A program made the position numbers and the translations under genes. Positions 28,907 to 29,905 of a stretch of 29,905 bases of DNA are shown here, piece by piece. A model generated the notes under the pieces. The model saw only the letters and a list, made by a program, of their open reading frames with translations. It had not been told where the DNA came from and searched no databases. The first letter of the stretch is position 1; every line of letters starts with the position of its first letter. The DNA is from Butyriboletus loyo (taxonomy: Eukaryota; Basidiomycota; Agaricomycetes; Boletales; Boletaceae). The stretch spans positions 1-29,905 of the forward strand of contig JBBPSI010000277.1 of NCBI GenBank assembly GCA_038093515.1, in the 5' to 3' direction.

Positions 28907-29905
28907 ATGGCCATTCCCCCCACAGAAAACACCTCGTCTGCTGGAAACAATGCTCCCCTTCCTCAGCAACCCCCTGTCCGCTCTTCCCGTCTTCCAGTTT
29001 CCTCCCATCGCGTCCTTTACACCGCAGTTCCTGAAAGCCCCGTTGCTACATATGCCTTAGAGCAACATATGGATTTCACTGGGGATTACGTCCTCCATAC
29101 CCTCGCCAGTCTCTACCGCTCGTATGCCCTCGCTCATACCGTCCATACCCGCCTCTGTCCCGACAACCAGCTGCCCATGTACGCCACCGCCCTAGAGACC
29201 TCCCTGATGGAGGCTAGGGGATACACTTTGGATATCCTTCACGCTGAAGGGTTTGGGTATGTTGTGGATCAACTTCTCCTGGGCATTCTCGCCCCCGTTC
29301 TTCGCCCTATCCTCATCACTCTCGCTCCCAGGGAGAGAGAGTTTTATTTTCAGTCCAACGACAGGATTGGATTTCTTCGCCCCACCGCTCGTGGCCCCAA
29401 TCCTCCTCCTCGTCCTGCCGCGGAAGGATCTCCTCCGCCATTACCTATTCCAGCGCCATCCACAAGAGATTCTCCTGTGACCACTCTGGTAGCAGACTCG
29501 TCCCGTGAGACTACCGGTGAGTTGTTGGAGTCCTTTCGGACTGATGTCGACGAGCCCCAGGTCGCTTGTTGACACTCCCCTCTACCACCTTGAACTGTGC
29601 GTCGCCAACCTTGCCAGACGCTTCTCCAGGTTGGATCTGTCCCGGGATTGGTCACCCTCACTGCCGCAGGAAGGAGAATTGCCAACCGAGCCTTTCGGTC
29701 CGTTACCCCCCAACCATCCACCCGTCGTGGAACCCCCGCGATCCAGCTCATTCCCCGAGTCACCACTCCTGTCGCAGCAGTGGCTGGTTCTTCCAACTCC
29801 TCGTATGGAGCCCCGCCCCCCTACCTCGCCAATCATGGGACTCGTGATGCCCCCATCGTCCTCGATGACAGATCCCCTGCCGGCAGCCCTTGCCCTACTT
29901 GACCT
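28907..29905 (+). pseudogene. Element D ORF3, partial, three TGA stops
   Basis: ATG 28907 (A at -3, G at +4) starts 8 nt after the pol stop, here in a different frame from pol, whereas in C it happens to be in frame. The protein follows ORF3 of C closely over 221 codons up to TGA 29570-29572 (CGA in C). It continues in the same frame past TGA 29591-29593 to TGA 29900-29902. PPPY is conserved (GAPPPYLANHG, about 29812-29823). The zinc knuckles, if present, lie beyond the window. Confidence 0.82.

Larger units (their letters stand above)
23577..29905 (+). mobile_element. Element D: chromovirus of the C family, 3' end outside the window
   Basis: It has a 427-bp 5' LTR, primer site, gag, pol and most of ORF3, collinear with C and closely similar. 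From C, some 0.7 kb (rest of ORF3 and 3' LTR) should lie beyond the window. The 5 bp before it are ATATC; the right-hand duplication cannot be seen. No solo LTR interrupts it, so it serves as a reference for C. Confidence 0.95.

Noticed and set aside
1..29905. CRISPR arrays, bacterial operons or rRNA.
   Set aside because: No spacer-repeat pattern of uniform length, no Shine-Dalgarno-led operons, no rRNA sequence; the content is eukaryotic retroelements.

Overview
The window is a cluster of fungal LTR retrotransposons with almost nothing else in it. Four Ty3/gypsy elements with chromodomains (chromoviruses) can be seen, plus a solo LTR, an older LTR remnant, a possible tRNA-derived SINE and two tandem-repeat arrays. 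I see no host gene, rRNA or conventional tRNA. Protein style, the C-terminal chromodomain, nested insertion and CpG-type decay suggest repeat-rich heterochromatin of a filamentous fungus, probably a basidiomycete (Agaricomycete). That placement is inference.

Layout. (1) 1-5659: element A, cut by the window start. It has a decayed gag, a decayed pol ending in a chromodomain, a G-rich polypurine tract and a complete 3' LTR. (2) 5660-8649: no genes; an inverted minisatellite, AT-rich DNA, an LTR remnant distantly related to the LTR of A, and a tRNA-like block. (3) 8650-23168: element B, with 489-bp LTRs and a perfect 5-bp target duplication CCTAG. Its RT gene is split by element C (11862-19366, duplication AACTC). 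Element C in turn carries a 427-bp solo LTR (13574-14000, duplication CTTAA). Without their insertions B and C are each about 7.0 kb. (4) 23169-23576: a tandem array with a period of about 93-95 bp. (5) 23577-29905: element D, a close relative of C, inserted into that array and running off the window end.

How the genes work together. B, C and D share one plan: LTR, a self-primer-type primer binding site 2 nt after the LTR, gag, pol in the -1 frame (protease, RT, RNase H, integrase, chromodomain), a third ORF starting 8-10 nt after the pol stop, a polypurine tract and the LTR. Gag would form the particle, pol would copy and integrate the element, and the chromodomain probably steers it to H3K9-methylated chromatin. 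ORF3 is a gag-like protein of unknown function with a PPPY motif and CCHC zinc knuckles; element A lacks it.

Most interesting signals: a heat-shock-element array in the C and D promoters, an exact copy of the polypurine tract inside integrase (a candidate central polypurine tract), complementarity between the predicted mRNA 5' end and the primer binding site, the extra ORF3, and decay dominated by CpG transitions that turned CGA codons into TGA stops. Coordinates and identities were read by eye, and counts of mismatches are approximate.
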